From NCBI GenBank assembly GCA_900548845.1, contig URMI01000092.1:1-5415 (forward strand): a stretch of 5,415 nucleotides of DNA. The letters run 5' to 3'. The number at the start of each line of letters is the position of its first letter. Position 1 is the first letter of the stretch. This DNA comes from an uncultured Clostridia bacterium (GTDB taxonomy: Bacteria > Bacillota > Clostridia > Christensenellales > Borkfalkiaceae). The translations under genes and the position numbers were made by a program. The notes under the pieces are model-generated. The model had not been told where the DNA came from, made no database searches, and saw only the letters and a program-made list of their open reading frames with translations. Positions 5,235-5,415 of this stretch are shown here, piece by piece.

Positions 5235-5280
5235 GCAAATGGTCAAAGCCACACCGTGGCTTTGCCAAGAAAGCATTTGC
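5235..5280. repeat. Long imperfect hairpin
   Basis: The core CAAAGCCAC (5244-5252) and GTGGCTTTG (5256-5264) is a perfect 9-bp repeat with loop ACC. It extends through TGG/CCA with one bulged T (5243), and further out GCAAAT (5235-5240) can pair with ATTTGC (5275-5280) across an internal loop. It lies eight bases after the previous inverted repeat. Confidence 0.75.
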
Positions 5281-5284
5281 TCGC

Positions 5285-5362
5285 CCCTTACACAGGGAGG
5301 GCTATATTAGTGAGACTCTCTCAGTCTCGCTGCGCTCGACAGCTCCCCCACGGGAGGAGCCA
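5285..5362. repeat. Cluster of short palindromes, likely an interspersed intergenic repeat
   Basis: Three hairpins follow each other: CCCT/AGGG (5285-5288 and 5294-5297), GAGACT/AGTCTC (5312-5317 and 5323-5328) and GCTCC/GGAGC (5342-5346 and 5356-5360), the last with an inner CC/GG. On the minus strand the order CTTGGCTCC...GGAGCTGTC...GACTGAG matches a palindromic repeat type I associate with gut Clostridia genomes. That resemblance is from memory; copies elsewhere in the genome cannot be seen here. Confidence 0.55.
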
Positions 5363-5415
5363 AGGGAATGGCGATTGGAGGTGGGCGCGGCGGCGACGGA
5401 GGCAATGCCGCAGTC
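5363..5415. other. GC-rich right edge, no gene called
   Basis: These 53 bases are purine-rich on the plus strand and run into the window edge. A frame from an ATG at 5368 is open for 16 codons to the edge and is glycine-rich, with GGAGG (5353-5357) ten bases before it. Because that SD is part of the palindromic repeat, I do not call a gene. Confidence 0.4.

Noticed and set aside
5368..5415. Start of a new plus-strand gene running off the right edge
   Set aside because: Only 16 Gly-rich codons are visible and the apparent SD is part of a palindromic repeat; this cannot be decided without sequence beyond the edge.

Overview
The window looks like chromosomal DNA from a GC-rich Gram-positive of the Firmicutes/Clostridia type, probably a gut-associated lineage. 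The reasons are strong GGAGG-type ribosome binding sites, consensus sigma-A promoters, a tetrahydrofolate riboswitch controlling an ECF folate-type transporter, a DUF421-DUF4363 pair, and low-complexity palindromic repeats at the right edge of a kind common in gut Clostridia. This placement is an inference; no marker gene fixes the species.

Layout, left to right. Positions 1-2073 on the minus strand hold lgt (prolipoprotein diacylglyceryl transferase, with a long acidic tail), followed after one base by pncB (nicotinate phosphoribosyltransferase, cut by the left window edge). The two are probably one operon, driven by a near-consensus promoter at 2119-2148. Positions 2182-2874 (minus) hold a membrane S component of an ECF vitamin transporter, most likely FolT. 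Its leader, 2877-3043, reads as a complete THF riboswitch with an aptamer, an antiterminator option, and a terminator whose 3' arm is also the Shine-Dalgarno sequence. The terminator of this gene overlaps the -35 box of the lgt promoter.

Reading right from the same intergenic region are a DUF421 (YetF-like) membrane protein (3121-3807) and a DUF4363 protein (3801-4178), which overlap by 7 bases. A hairpin at 4187-4212 separates them from a convergent aquaporin gene of AqpZ type (4232-4951, minus). From 4952 to 5415 no gene is convincing. That stretch holds the aquaporin promoter, three T tracts, a T8G8 run, several strong inverted repeats and part of a palindromic repeat cluster.

How the genes relate: most products sit in the membrane (Lgt, FolT, DUF421, DUF4363, aquaporin), and two serve cofactor supply (NAD salvage by PncB, folate uptake by FolT). 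There is no sign of a phage, transposon, CRISPR array or defence island. The most informative item is the folate riboswitch with its readable switching mechanism.
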